The position numbers and the translations under genes were made by a program. Below the pieces are notes generated by a model. That model had not been told where the DNA came from. It was given only the letters and a program-made list of their open reading frames with translations, and ran no database searches. From Kitasatospora sp052076145 (lineage in GTDB: Bacteria; Actinomycetota; Actinomycetes; Streptomycetales; Streptomycetaceae), in assembly GCF_052076145.1 (NCBI RefSeq), contig NZ_CP197246.1, positions 2,790,001 through 2,854,000 on the forward strand: a stretch of DNA of 64,000 nucleotides, written 5' to 3'. Shown in pieces: positions 7,609 through 16,926 of the stretch. Position 1 is the stretch's first letter, and every line of letters starts with the position of its first letter.

Positions 7609-10182
7609 ATGCTCCGCACCGCACTGCGCAACGTGCTGGCCCACAAGGGCCGCCTGCTCATGACGGCGCTCGCCATCATGCTCGGCACCGCCTTCGTGGC
7701 GGGCACCATGGTCTTCTCCGACACGCTCGGCCAGGCCATGAAGAACAGCTACTCCAAGAGCTTCTCCGACGTCTCCGTCCAGATCAACGACTTCTCCGCC
7801 GGCGGCCGGGCCACCGCCCAGGAGAAGAGCGCACGCGGCACCGCGCAGCTCACCGACGCGACGGTGCGCCAGATAGCGGCCCTGCCCGGCACCGAGCAGG
7901 CCCACGGCATCGTCTCCGGCTTCACCGGGGTCGCGGACCGCAAGGGCAAGCTGATCGGCGAGGCCTGGACGGCCCGTGGCGGCAACTTCGTCCCCGACGC
8001 CTCCGGCAAGGACTCCCGCTACCCGATGACGGACGGCCGGGGGCCGCAGAAGGCCGGGGAGATCGCGCTCGACAAGGAGACCGCGTCGAAGGGCGGTTAC
8101 AAGGTCGGCGACACCGTCCGCACCGCCGCGACCGGCGCGGCCACCGACTCCGTGCTGACCGGCATCTTCACCAGCGACGACCCGCAGCTCAGCTCGGGCG
8201 GCACGCTCACCCTGCTGGACACCGCCAGCGCCCAGAAGCTGATGCTGACGCCCGGTCAGTACAGCAGCATCACGGTGAAGGCCAAGCCCGGCACCACCGA
8301 GACGGCCCTCCAGGACGAGATCCTCCCGAAGCTGCCGACCGGCAGCCAGTTCACCGTCCAGACCGGGCAGCAGCTCACCGACGAGCAGACCAAGATGGTC
8401 GCCAGCGGCACCAGCAACATGAAGACGATGCTGCTGGTCTTCGCCGGGATCTCGCTCTTCGTCGGCATCTTCATCATCGCCAACACCTTCACCATGCTGA
8501 TCGCCCAGCGCACGAAGGAGCTCGCCCTGCTGCGCGCCGTCGGCGCCAGCCGCCGCCAGGTCACCAACTCGGTGCTGGTCGAGGCCCTGCTGATCGGCCT
8601 GCTGGCCTCGGCCGCCGGTGTGCTCGCGGGCATCGGCATCGGTGCGGGCATGCAGTCGCTGGTCGTCTCGCTCAACTCCGGCATGCCGAGCGGCGCGCTG
8701 GTCGTCTCGCCCAGCGCGCTGATCGTCGCCCCCCTGGTCGGCGTCCTGGTGACGGTGCTCTCCGCCGTCGTCCCGGCGCTGCGCGCCTCCCGGATCGCCC
8801 CGGTGGCCGCGATGAGCAGCGGTGACCAGCCGTCGAGCCAGAAGAGCCTGCTGATCCGCAACATCATCGGCTCGGTGATCGCCGGTGGCGGCCTGGCGCT
8901 GGTCGCCATGGGCGCGGCGACGGGCAGCAGCGACGGCCGGCTCCCGGTCGGCCTCGGTGCCGCGCTGGCGCTGATCGGCATCTTCGTCCTGCTGCCGCTG
9001 CTCTCCCGTCCGGTGATCGCGCTGGTCGGCCCGCTGCTGGCGAAGCTGGCCGGTACGCCGGGCAAGCTGGCCCGGCAGAACGCGGTGCGCAACCCGCGCC
9101 GCACGGCCGCCACCGCCGCCGCCCTCACCATCGGCCTGACGCTGGTCAGTGCGCTGACCGTGCTCGGCGCCTCCGTCGGCGGGGCCGTCGACAAGGCCGT
9201 CACCAGCGCCATGAAGGCCGACTTCGACGTCAAGACGGCCAACGGGATGAGCCTGACCCCGGAGGTCGCCCAGCAGATCGCCAAGGCCCCCGGCGTCGCC
9301 GCCGCCAGCCCGCTCACCGAGGTCTACTGGGACTTCGACGGCACCGGCCGCTCCGTCAACGGCATCGACGCCGGCACCGTCGACCAGCTGGTGAAGCCGA
9401 AGCTGACCAGCGGCTCGACCGACGCCCTGGCGAAGGGTCAGATCCTGGTCGCCGCCGACTACGCGACGAAGTCCGGCCTGACGGTCGGCTCCACCGTCAA
9501 GGCGGCCGTGTACAGCAACCCGCCCCGGCCCGGGGCCACCACCACCCTGACGGTCGGCGGGGTCTTCGAGGACAACGCGATGCTCGCCCCGGTGCTGATG
9601 TCCAACACCGAGATCACCAAGCACGACCCGGACGTGGACTTCCGTGAGGTCCTGGTCAAGGGCGCCGACGGCCCGACGGCCACGCTGCAGCAGTCGATCA
9701 AGGACGCCACCGGCAGCAACCCGGTGATCGAGGTCAAGACCAAGCAGGACATCCGGGACGAGTTCAGCAAGATGATCACCTTCGCCCTGAACATGATGTA
9801 CGGCCTGCTGGCGATGTCCGTGCTGGTCGCCATCCTCGGTGTGGTCAACACGCTGGCGATGTCCGTCTTCGAGCGCAAGCGCGAGATCGGCATGCTGCGG
9901 GCGATCGGCCTGGACCGCAGCGGCGTCAAGCGGATGGTCCGTCTGGAGTCGGTGGTGATCTCGCTCTTCGGCGCGACGGTCGGCGTCCTGCTCGGCTGCT
10001 TCGTCGCCTGGGCGGTCAACGGCACCCTGAAGAACAGCCTGACCGGCCTGACCACCGTCGTCCCGTACGGCACGATGCTGCTCTTCCTGGCCCTGGCCGG
10101 CCTGGTCGGCCTGGTCGCCGCGCTCTGGCCCGCCCGCCGGGCCTCGAAGCTGGACATCCTCTCCAGCATCAAGACCGACTGA
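7609..10182 (+). CDS. FtsX-like ABC permease, two FtsX domains
   Basis: This 857-residue membrane protein is partner to the preceding ATPase. A first membrane helix at about 17-38 is followed by an extracytoplasmic MacB-type periplasmic-core-like domain (about 40-265). A first FtsX domain has helices near 273-296, 327-348 and 370-392. Further helices lie near 419-440, 448-465 and 505-525, then a second external domain, and a second FtsX block near 728-752, 782-803 and 823-843. Charged ERKREIGMLRAIG and QRTKELALLRAVGASRRQ coupling segments are present. Substrate is unknown; in Gram-positives such pairs often handle antimicrobial peptides or envelope stress. Confidence 0.92.
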   Translation: MLRTALRNVLAHKGRLLMTALAIMLGTAFVAGTMVFSDTLGQAMKNSYSKSFSDVSVQINDFSAGGRATAQEKSARGTAQLTDATVRQIAALPGTEQAHGIVSGFTGVADRKGKLIGEAWTARGGNFVPDASGKDSRYPMTDGRGPQKAGEIALDKETASKGGYKVGDTVRTAATGAATDSVLTGIFTSDDPQLSSGGTLTLLDTASAQKLMLTPGQYSSITVKAKPGTTETALQDEILPKLPTGSQFTVQTGQQLTDEQTKMVASGTSNMKTMLLVFAGISLFVGIFIIANTFTMLIAQRTKELALLRAVGASRRQVTNSVLVEALLIGLLASAAGVLAGIGIGAGMQSLVVSLNSGMPSGALVVSPSALIVAPLVGVLVTVLSAVVPALRASRIAPVAAMSSGDQPSSQKSLLIRNIIGSVIAGGGLALVAMGAATGSSDGRLPVGLGAALALIGIFVLLPLLSRPVIALVGPLLAKLAGTPGKLARQNAVRNPRRTAATAAALTIGLTLVSALTVLGASVGGAVDKAVTSAMKADFDVKTANGMSLTPEVAQQIAKAPGVAAASPLTEVYWDFDGTGRSVNGIDAGTVDQLVKPKLTSGSTDALAKGQILVAADYATKSGLTVGSTVKAAVYSNPPRPGATTTLTVGGVFEDNAMLAPVLMSNTEITKHDPDVDFREVLVKGADGPTATLQQSIKDATGSNPVIEVKTKQDIRDEFSKMITFALNMMYGLLAMSVLVAILGVVNTLAMSVFERKREIGMLRAIGLDRSGVKRMVRLESVVISLFGATVGVLLGCFVAWAVNGTLKNSLTGLTTVVPYGTMLLFLALAGLVGLVAALWPARRASKLDILSSIKTD

Positions 10183-10206
10183 CCGCAGCCGGCCGACGTA
10201 CGACAG

Positions 10207-10254
10207 AGGGCCCCGGCCTTCTCCCCGAGGGTCAGGGGGGAAGGCCGGGGCCCT
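10207..10254 (+). terminator. Terminator after the ABC permease
   Basis: Fifteen perfectly paired bases (AGGGCCCCGGCCTTC and complement), extended by weaker G-T pairs, follow the permease stop codon by 25 bases. The facing ndh gene ends 150 bases further on. Confidence 0.8.
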
Positions 10255-10403
10255 ACTTCGTTTGCCAGTGCTGTTACTTCTTGTACTCCGCCCGGTCGCA
10301 CAACCGGCTGAGCACCACGGAGGTCGTGGTCCGGCGACACTGCCGGGCGGAGAGCCTCCGACTCATACCCCGGCGCTCCCACGCCAGGGCCAGGTCGTCG
10401 TTG

Positions 10404-11768
10404 CTACTTGCTGGCGAGCTCCTTGGCGGGCTCTGCGGCGGGGACCGGCTTGGGGGCCGGAGCCGTGGCCTCCTGGAAGGCCTCGAAGGGCTTCTCCATC
10501 TGGGCCAGACCGACGGTCTCGCGCTTGAGGAACATCGCGAGCGTCCAGTCGGTGAAGACGCGGACCTTGCGGTTCATCGTCGGCACCCGGCTGCCGTGGT
10601 ACAGGCGGTGGAACCACCAGGCCGGACGGCCCTTCAGCTTGTACTTGCCGAAGAGGATCGCCACGCCCTTGTGCAGGCCCAGACCGGCGACCGCACCGAG
10701 GTTCTTGTGCTTGTACTCCGCCTGCGGGAAGCCCCGCATGCCGGAGATCACGTTGTCGGCCAGCTGGACGGCCTGACGCACCGCGTGCTGGGCGTTCGGC
10801 GGGCACCAGGCGCCCTCGCCGACGGCGAGGTCCGGCACCTGGGCGTTGTCGCCGGCCGACCAGACGTAGTCGAAGCCCTGGACCTGAAGCGTCGCGGCGG
10901 TGTCCACGTGGCCACGCGGGCCGAGCGGGAGGCCGAAGTTGTTCAGGACCGGGTTCGGCTTGACGCCCGCCGTCCACACGATCGTCGAGGCATCGGCCTC
11001 GACGCCGTTCTTCAGCACGACGTGCTGGTCGACGCAGGAGTCCATCGAGGTCTCGATGTAGATCTCGATGTTGCGCTCTTCGAGCTTCTCCTTGGTCCAC
11101 AGACCGAGGTCCGGGCCCATCTCCGGGAGGATGCGGTTGGCCGCCTCCACCAGGATGAAGCGCATGTCGTCGCGGCTGACGGTCTTGTAGATCTTCGCCG
11201 CGTCCCGGGCCATGTCCTCGACCTCGGCGATGGTCTCGACGCCGGCGAAGCCGCCGCCGATGACCACGAAGGTGAGGGCCTTGCGACGGACGTCCACGTC
11301 CGTCGTGGACTCGGCCTTGTCCAGCTGCGCCATGACGTGGTTGCGGAGGCTGATGGCCTCTTCAACCGTCTTCATGCCGATGCCGTGCTCGGCGAGGCCG
11401 GGGATCGGGAAGGTACGGGAGACCGAGCCGGTCGCCACGACGAGGTAGTCGAAGGGCAGCTCGTAGGACCCGCCGGCCGCAGGCGCGATGGTGGCGACCT
11501 TGCGCGCGTGGTCCACACCGGTCACGTGACCGGTGAGCACCTCCGCGTTCTTGAGGGCGCTGCGCAGCGGCGCGACGAGGTTGCGAGGCGCGACGTTGCC
11601 GCCGGCCGCCTCGGGGAGGAAGGGCAGGTACGTCATGTACGACCGCGGGTCGACGACCGTGACGGTCGCCTCCCCGTAGCGCATCTTCTTGAGGATGCGC
11701 ATCGCGGCATACAGGCCGACGTAACCACCGCCGACAATGAGGATGCGAGGACGCTCCGTGGTGCTCAT
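10404..11768 (-). CDS. ndh: Type II NADH dehydrogenase
   Basis: This is a 454-residue FAD flavoprotein that oxidises NADH and reduces menaquinone without pumping protons, attached to the inner face of the membrane. The FAD-binding GGGYVG is at 13-18 and the NADH-binding GGGFAG at 171-176. The C-terminal part (GRPAWWFHRLYHG ... FTDWTLAMFLKRE) is the amphipathic membrane-docking region typical of NDH-2. The ATG lacks a clear Shine-Dalgarno, but TACTTT lies 7 bases upstream, so a leaderless transcript is possible beside a longer one. A Rex-like operator lies 330 bases upstream. Confidence 0.9.
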   Translation of the reverse strand: MSTTERPRILIVGGGYVGLYAAMRILKKMRYGEATVTVVDPRSYMTYLPFLPEAAGGNVAPRNLVAPLRSALKNAEVLTGHVTGVDHARKVATIAPAAGGSYELPFDYLVVATGSVSRTFPIPGLAEHGIGMKTVEEAISLRNHVMAQLDKAESTTDVDVRRKALTFVVIGGGFAGVETIAEVEDMARDAAKIYKTVSRDDMRFILVEAANRILPEMGPDLGLWTKEKLEERNIEIYIETSMDSCVDQHVVLKNGVEADASTIVWTAGVKPNPVLNNFGLPLGPRGHVDTAATLQVQGFDYVWSAGDNAQVPDLAVGEGAWCPPNAQHAVRQAVQLADNVISGMRGFPQAEYKHKNLGAVAGLGLHKGVAILFGKYKLKGRPAWWFHRLYHGSRVPTMNRKVRVFTDWTLAMFLKRETVGLAQMEKPFEAFQEATAPAPKPVPAAEPAKELASK

Positions 11769-12095
11769 ATCCGAAAGTATCCAGCACCGTCCGGCGCACT
11801 CTTCGTGAGGCCCGTCACAGCAGTCTGGACACCCTCTGCTACACTCCGCGCCCACACAACCGCCACCTGGGGGACTCACCGGGTGCGTCAGACGTGCGGC
11901 GGATGCGGCGGATGTGGCACGGCCTCGCTGAGCAGCAACGATCCTTCTGCCGTCCCGGTTCCCCGTGGGGTTTTCGAATCCACCGGCCTTGACCGCCCTC
12001 AGCCTGCGATCCAGCGGCCCCAGCGGGAAAGTCACCTTCGGTGCCGCATATCGGACGGACGGGTTACCGGAGGGCGACGAATGGCGGGATTGTCA

Positions 12096-12111
12096 TGTGA
12101 AGAAATTCACG
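12096..12111 (-). promoter_or_regulatory. Rex-operator-like site upstream of ndh
   Basis: TGTGAAGAAATTCACG matches the known Rex operator pattern TGTGAA-N4-TTCACA at all but the last base. Rex is the actinomycete NADH/NAD+ sensor and represses respiratory genes. The site lies in the 453-base gap between ppx and ndh. The rest of the gap shows no coding potential that I trust, though the 12060-12120 part is locally AT-richer, as promoters are here. Confidence 0.55.
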
Positions 12112-12221
12112 AACTTTCTCGGGGCCCCCGCCGCGGCGCCCGCCGGGGTCGGTGCAAATCACCCCGAAACGTCTCGACCCCGGGGTGCCACCAGGGCACA
12201 CCGGGGCCGCGGCCGGACTGC

Positions 12222-13163
12222 TCAGCCCAGCAGGCTCCAGGCGATGCCGTCCAGGATGTCGTGCTCGCTGACGACCACCTCGGCGGCGCCCGTCCGCTCC
12301 ATGATCTCCAGCAGCACCAGTGCTCCGGCCGCGATCACGTCGACCCGGCCCGGGTGCATCACCGGGATCGCCGCCCGCTCGTCGTGGGTGGCGGCCAGCA
12401 GCCGCCCGGCCACGGCACGGACGTCCGCCACCGGGATGCGCGAGTGGTGGATCGTGGCGGAGTCGTACGCGGGCAGCCCGAGGGCGATCCCGGCGACGGT
12501 CGTCACGGTGCCCGCGAGGCCGACCAGCGTCGCACGGGCGGTCAGGTCGACCACCAGGGCGGCCTCGTCCAGCGCGGCCCGGACATCGGCCCGTGCGGCC
12601 TCGATCTGTTCGGCCGTCGGCAGCTCGGTGCCCGCGAAGTGGCGCTCCGTCAACCTGACACAGCCGATGTCGACCGAACGGGCGGCCTCGACCTGATCGG
12701 CGCCCCGGACGAACTCCGTCGAGCCGCCACCGAGGTCGAAGACCAGGTACGGGGGCTCCACGGCCTCGCCGGTCAGCTCCTTGGTCGCACCGACGAAGGA
12801 GAGCCGGGCCTCCTCGTCGCCGCTGACCACCTCGGGCTCGACACCGAGGATCTCCCGGACGCCGTCGGTGAACTCCGAGGCGTTCTCCGCATCCCGCGAG
12901 GCGGACGTCGCGACCAGGCGGATCCGCTCCGGGGTGACGCCGTGTCCGGCGATCACGGCGGCGTACTCGCGGCAGGCCGCGAAGGTGCGCTCCAGCGCGT
13001 CCGGGTGCAGGCGGCCGGTCCGGTCGACGCCCTGGCCCAGCCGGTTGATGACCATCCGGCGGTCGAGGTCGGTGACGCTGCCCGTCTCCGGGTCCAGATC
13101 CGCGATCAGCAGGCGGATGGAGTTGGTGCCGCAGTCGATCGCGGCGACCCGGGTGGTGGTCAC
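12222..13163 (-). CDS. Exopolyphosphatase / pppGpp phosphohydrolase (Ppx/GppA)
   Basis: This 313-residue protein belongs to the ASKHA phosphotransferase fold that releases phosphate from polyphosphate or pppGpp. The phosphate-1 motif is DCGTNSIRLL (10-19), and the phosphate-2 motif is VFDLGGGSTEFV in the middle of the protein. It has the short form of about 310 residues, without the C-terminal HD extension of E. coli Ppx. The GTG start overlaps the stop of the DUF501 gene (GTGA), so the two are translationally coupled. Which substrate is preferred cannot be read from sequence. Confidence 0.9.
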   Translation of the reverse strand: MTTTRVAAIDCGTNSIRLLIADLDPETGSVTDLDRRMVINRLGQGVDRTGRLHPDALERTFAACREYAAVIAGHGVTPERIRLVATSASRDAENASEFTDGVREILGVEPEVVSGDEEARLSFVGATKELTGEAVEPPYLVFDLGGGSTEFVRGADQVEAARSVDIGCVRLTERHFAGTELPTAEQIEAARADVRAALDEAALVVDLTARATLVGLAGTVTTVAGIALGLPAYDSATIHHSRIPVADVRAVAGRLLAATHDERAAIPVMHPGRVDVIAAGALVLLEIMERTGAAEVVVSEHDILDGIAWSLLG

Positions 13164-13804
13164 TGCCCCTCCTCCTCGGCAAGCCGCTTCTTCTCGGCGC
13201 GCTCGGCCGTCAGCTGCTCCTTGGCGGCGATCACCGCCGCGTGGTCGGCCGCCGCGGCGCGCTCGGCGGCCACCGTCTCAGCGCCCGCCTCGACCGCCTC
13301 CGGGCTGACGCACGGGCCCTTGGCCCACCACTGCTCCAGCATGCCGATCGCCTCGTCACCCAGCGGGTTGACGCCGGGCCCGGCCGCCAGCGAGTGGCCG
13401 ACCAGCACGTGCAGGCACTTCACCCGGTCCGGCATGCCGCCGGCGCTCGGGAAGCCCTCCAGCACCTCGATGGCGTCCCGGCGGGCGATGTAGTCCTCGT
13501 GCGCCTTCTGATAGGCGTCGGCCAGCTCCGGGTCCTCGGCGAGGCGCGCGGTCTGGTCCTTCATCACGCCGGCGGCCTCCAGGGTGCCGATCAGCGAGGC
13601 GGCCTTGGGGCAGGTCAGGTAGTACAGCGTCGGGAACGGCGTACCGTCCGGCAGCCGGGGCGCCGTCTCGACGACGTCCGGGTTGCCGCACGGGCAGCGG
13701 TGCGCGACGCCGCGCAGGCCGCGCGGGACACGGCCGAGCTGGGCGGCGATGGCGGCGACGTCGGTGTCGGAGACGTCGGGGGACACGGAGTTCTCAGAGG
13801 TCAT
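13160..13804 (-). CDS. DUF501 family protein
   Basis: This 214-residue actinobacterial protein has unknown biochemical function. It carries the family core VPRGLRGVAHRCPCGNPDVV followed by LPDGTPFPTLYYLTCP. The three cysteines of CPCG and LTCP may bind metal. A helical C-terminal tail rich in Ala, Glu and Lys ends EEEGQ. The family is almost always found beside eno, divIC and ppx, as here, which suggests a link with division or envelope growth by context only. The chosen ATG has no convincing ribosome site; an internal GTG 8 codons later is an alternative. Confidence 0.8.
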   Translation of the reverse strand: MTSENSVSPDVSDTDVAAIAAQLGRVPRGLRGVAHRCPCGNPDVVETAPRLPDGTPFPTLYYLTCPKAASLIGTLEAAGVMKDQTARLAEDPELADAYQKAHEDYIARRDAIEVLEGFPSAGGMPDRVKCLHVLVGHSLAAGPGVNPLGDEAIGMLEQWWAKGPCVSPEAVEAGAETVAAERAAAADHAAVIAAKEQLTAERAEKKRLAEEEGQ

Positions 13805-13817
13805 GGGGGTGCTGTCT

Positions 13818-14264
13818 CTAGCGGGGGGCGGGGGCAGGGGGTACGGCGGCGTCGGCCTGGTCGACCGACTCCCAGACGCTGGTGTACCAGGGCTGGGCGG
13901 CAGCCTTCGCCTTCGGAGCCGACGCCGGGTCGGCAGCGGAGGGCCGGGAGGAGGAGAGGGGGGCCAGGTCGACGGCGACGAACGGCGTCTCCCCGGGCAT
14001 CGCGTAGTGCAGCCGCTCGCGGGCCTGCGTCCGCACGTACGCCGGGTCCTGCCAGCGGGCGCGCTCCTTGCCGAGCTGCTCGACCTGCTGCCTGGCGTGC
14101 TCGGCCCTGGCCCGCTGGTCGGCGATCTCGGAGCGCTGCGCGATGAACTGCCGCGTCGGGTAGGCAAGGATCGCGACGAGCGAGCAGAGCACCAGGACGA
14201 GGACGGTCGCCCGGCTGGTGAAGCGCGGCCGCGCCACCAACCCCGGGATCTTCCACTTGGCCAC
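13818..14264 (-). CDS. divIC: Septum formation initiator, DivIC/FtsB family
   Basis: This 148-residue bitopic protein takes part in the divisome and would pair with FtsL in sporulation or vegetative septa. A short basic N-terminus, one transmembrane helix (about 18-36), and an external coiled coil (about 41-72) are followed by the family motif DPAYVRTQARERLHYAMPGE. The C-terminal tail is Pro/Ala-rich. The GTG start is chosen because GGAGGGG lies upstream; the in-frame ATG further out would include the eno terminator region. It is 13 bases from the DUF501 gene and downstream of eno. Confidence 0.88.
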   Translation of the reverse strand: MAKWKIPGLVARPRFTSRATVLVLVLCSLVAILAYPTRQFIAQRSEIADQRARAEHARQQVEQLGKERARWQDPAYVRTQARERLHYAMPGETPFVAVDLAPLSSSRPSAADPASAPKAKAAAQPWYTSVWESVDQADAAVPPAPAPR

Positions 14265-14290
14265 TCTCGCCCACCCCTCCTTGTGTCGCG

Positions 14291-14336
14291 CCGATGCCCC
14301 GGCACCCACCCTACGGGGTGGGCGCCGGGGCATCGG
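14291..14336 (-). terminator. Hairpin after eno
   Basis: A 13-bp perfect outer stem (CCGATGCCCCGGC) with a paired CCCACCC/GGGTGGG inside lies 20 bases past the enolase stop. It may separate eno from divIC or let only part of the transcripts through. Confidence 0.75.
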
Positions 14337-14355
14337 TCAGGCGTGCTGTGCCGGG

Positions 14356-15642
14356 TTACTCCGCAGAGCGGAAGCGCGGGAAGGCGCCGCGACCCGCGTA
14401 CTCGGCGGCGTCGTCGAGGATCTCCTCGATGCGCAGCAGCTGGTTGTACTTGGCGACGCGCTCGGAGCGGGCCGGGGCGCCGGTCTTGATCTGGCCGCAG
14501 TTGGTGGCGACGGCGAGGTCGGCGATGGTGACGTCCTCGGTCTCGCCGGAGCGGTGCGACATCATGCAGCGGTAGCCGTTGCGCTGGGCCAGCTCGACGG
14601 CGTCCAGGGTCTCGGTCAGCGAACCGATCTGGTTGACCTTCACCAGCAGCGCGTTGGCGGTGCCGGTCTCGATGCCCTGGGCCAGGCGGGCCGGGTTGGT
14701 GACGAACAGGTCGTCACCGACCAGCTGGACCTTGTCGCCGAGCTTGTCGGTCATGGCCTTCCAGCCGTCCCAGTCCGACTCGTCCAGCGGGTCCTCGATG
14801 GAGACCAGCGGGTACGCCTCGACCAGACCGGCGTAGTACTCGATGAGCTCCTCCGCCGAGAGCGCCTTGCCCTCGAACTGGTACGCGCCGTCCTTGTAGA
14901 ACTCGGAGGCGGCGACGTCCAGGGCGAGCGCGACGTCCTTGCCGGGCACGTAGCCGGCCTTCTTGATGGCCTCGGTGATGAGGTCGAGGGCCTCGCGGTT
15001 GGAGTCCAGGTTCGGGGCGAAGCCGCCCTCGTCGCCCAGGCCGGTGGAGAGGCCGCGCTCCTTCAGGACACCCTTGAGGGTGTGGTAGACCTCGACGCCC
15101 CAGCGGACGGCCTCGGAGAAGGACTCCGCGCCGATCGGAGCGATCATGAACTCCTGGATGTCGACGTTGGAGTCCGCGTGCGAACCGCCGTTGAGGATGT
15201 TCATCATCGGGACGGGCAGCACGTGCGCGTTCGGGCCACCGAGGTAGCGGAACAGCGGCAGGTCGGCGGCCTCGGCGGCGGCGTGCGCCACGGCGAGGGA
15301 GACGCCGAGGATCGCGTTGGCGCCCAGCGAACCCTTGTTGTCGGTGGCGTCCAGGTCGATCATGGCCTGGTCGATCAGCCGCTGCTCGGTGGCGTCGTAG
15401 CCGACCAGCTCCGGGCCGATCTGCTCGATGACGGCCAGGACGGCCTTCTCCACGCCCTTGCCGAGGTAGCGGTTCTTGTCGCCGTCACGCAACTCGACCG
15501 CCTCGAAGGCACCGGTGGAGGCGCCGGACGGGACGGCGGCACGGCCGGTGCTGCCGTCGTCGAGACCGACCTCGACCTCGACCGTGGGGTTGCCGCGCGA
15601 GTCGAGAATCTCACGGGCTACGACGACATCAATGGACGGCAC
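14356..15642 (-). CDS. eno: Enolase
   Basis: This 428-residue glycolytic enzyme converts 2-phosphoglycerate to phosphoenolpyruvate. It begins MPSIDVVVAREILDSRGNPT and contains SGASTGAFEAVELRD, GDDLFVTN and MMSHRSGETEDVTIADLAV, covering the substrate loop, Mg ligands and signature. Length is typical. The GTG start follows AAGGAGA at good spacing. It is a secure single-copy-type housekeeping gene. Confidence 0.98.
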   Translation of the reverse strand: MPSIDVVVAREILDSRGNPTVEVEVGLDDGSTGRAAVPSGASTGAFEAVELRDGDKNRYLGKGVEKAVLAVIEQIGPELVGYDATEQRLIDQAMIDLDATDNKGSLGANAILGVSLAVAHAAAEAADLPLFRYLGGPNAHVLPVPMMNILNGGSHADSNVDIQEFMIAPIGAESFSEAVRWGVEVYHTLKGVLKERGLSTGLGDEGGFAPNLDSNREALDLITEAIKKAGYVPGKDVALALDVAASEFYKDGAYQFEGKALSAEELIEYYAGLVEAYPLVSIEDPLDESDWDGWKAMTDKLGDKVQLVGDDLFVTNPARLAQGIETGTANALLVKVNQIGSLTETLDAVELAQRNGYRCMMSHRSGETEDVTIADLAVATNCGQIKTGAPARSERVAKYNQLLRIEEILDDAAEYAGRGAFPRFRSAE

Positions 15643-15794
15643 GAGGCATCTCCTTGCGGAAGCGGGATGTGAAGTCGTTACGACCAGAGCCTAACCTCAC
15701 CCGGGCCTCCAGCCGTGCTGACCCAGGCTCCGTCTCACCGTGTGGCCTGCCTACTCGCCAGTAGTTCACCTGCTGGGACCTGCTGGAACCCGCT

Positions 15795-15828
15795 GGAACG
15801 CGGCAGGGGTCGACCCCTGCCGCGTTCC
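15795..15828. terminator. Terminator after rpfA (34-bp perfect palindrome)
   Basis: Two 17-base arms beginning GGAACGCGGCAGGGG are exactly complementary, with TCGA at the centre, 11 bases past the rpfA stop. Preceding short repeats GCTGGGAC, GCTGGAAC, GCTGGAAC may be chance. Confidence 0.85.
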
Positions 15829-15838
15829 GGCCGGAGCG

Positions 15839-16693
15839 TCAGGCGAGGTTGAGCACCTGGCCCGGGAGGATCAGGTCCGGGTCGCCGCCGACGGTCTGCC
15901 TGTTGCCGTCGTAGAGGGTGTGCCAGCCGCCGGAGACGCCCTGCGCCTGGGCGATGCTCGACAGGGTGTCACCGGCCTTGACGGTGTAGCCGTGGCCGGA
16001 GACTGCGGGCTTGGCAGCGGGCTTGGCAGCCGGGGTCGGGGTGGCTGCGGGTGCCTGGGCCGGAGCCTGGGCCGGGGCGGCGAACTGGTTGTAGATGCTC
16101 TGGTGGCTGGTCCAGTACCAGCCACCGTCCTTCTGGTACCAGTACTTGCCGGAGCCGGCGTCGTACCCGGCCTTGCCCGGGAAGCCCGGGGTGGCGGCGG
16201 CGGGGGCGCTCGGCGCGGCGGGCCGGGCCGGCTTGGCGGCCTTCTTGCTGCCCGCCGAGGGGGTCGAGGCGGTCGGGGCGACGTCCGAGCTGGTGTCGAC
16301 CGAGGCGGCCGAACCGCCCTTGCCCAGACCGGCCTTGACCGAGCAGACCGGCCAGGCGCCCGGCCCCTGCGAGGAGAGCACCCGCTCGGCGACGGCGATC
16401 TGCTGACCCTTCGTCGCCTGGTTGGCCTGCCCGGCGTACTGGCCGCCGCCGAAGGCCTTCCAGGTGCTGGAGGTGAACTGGAGACCGCCGTAGAAGCCGT
16501 TGCCGGTGTTGATGCCCCAGTCGCCGCCGCTCTCGCAGTCGGCGACCTTGTCCCAGGTCGTGACGGGGGCCGCGTGGGCGCCGGAGGCGGCCAGCAGCGG
16601 GAGCGCGAGGCCGACGCCCGCCACACCTGCGACGGCGATCGCCTTCTCGGTCTGCGTACGACGACGATGACGGCCCGAACCGGTGAAGAGCAT
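15839..16693 (-). CDS. rpfA: Resuscitation-promoting factor with LysM domain
   Basis: This 284-residue secreted muralytic enzyme cuts peptidoglycan glycan strands and helps spores or resting cells restart growth. A signal peptide (about 1-41, cleavage near AHA-AP) precedes the Rpf lysozyme-like domain (about 44-120) with catalytic E54 in CESGGDW and the C53/C117 disulphide pair. A Pro/Ala/Lys-rich linker leads to a LysM peptidoglycan-binding domain (about 234-284: GYTVKAGDTLSSIA...). Its long leader carries a ydaO-type c-di-AMP riboswitch, as known for rpfA in Streptomyces. A perfect-palindrome terminator follows. Confidence 0.93.
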   Translation of the reverse strand: MLFTGSGRHRRRTQTEKAIAVAGVAGVGLALPLLAASGAHAAPVTTWDKVADCESGGDWGINTGNGFYGGLQFTSSTWKAFGGGQYAGQANQATKGQQIAVAERVLSSQGPGAWPVCSVKAGLGKGGSAASVDTSSDVAPTASTPSAGSKKAAKPARPAAPSAPAAATPGFPGKAGYDAGSGKYWYQKDGGWYWTSHQSIYNQFAAPAQAPAQAPAATPTPAAKPAAKPAVSGHGYTVKAGDTLSSIAQAQGVSGGWHTLYDGNRQTVGGDPDLILPGQVLNLA

Positions 16694-16709
16694 GACGAAT
16701 TCCCTCTCC

Positions 16710-16893
16710 GCACGCCTACGAAGTGAGCTGTCGGGTTCGGACCGGGAGGTGGCCCGGCCGCGTACCGGCGGATCGCTCCGCCGGGTGCGGCTTCACCCCA
16801 AGCCGTGGAGGACGGCACCAAACCTGGGTCCTCCGCCCCTGCCCAAGGGTCTGGTCGAGTGCCCGGGAGCGCGGCGGGCAGGGTTCGGCGTAC
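16710..16893 (-). promoter_or_regulatory. ydaO (c-di-AMP) riboswitch
   Basis: The rpfA leader contains the hallmarks of the ydaO aptamer in order: GTACGCC pairing with a late GGCGTGC (closing stem), GGAGGACCCAGG, CTTGGGGTGAAGCCGC, and TCCGAACCCGACAGCTCAC. The aptamer ends a few bases before the ribosome site AGAGGG. Binding of c-di-AMP is known to turn such genes off. Boundaries follow the closing stem. Confidence 0.9.
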
Positions 16894-16926
16894 CGCGCAC
16901 GGGGTCCGCAGCTGCGGACATCAGGG

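Noticed and set aside
10281..13493. Very long open frame on the plus strand
   Set aside because: It runs antisense through ndh and ppx, is made of Arg/Gly/Ala/His-rich residues with no family motifs, and is the usual high-GC shadow.
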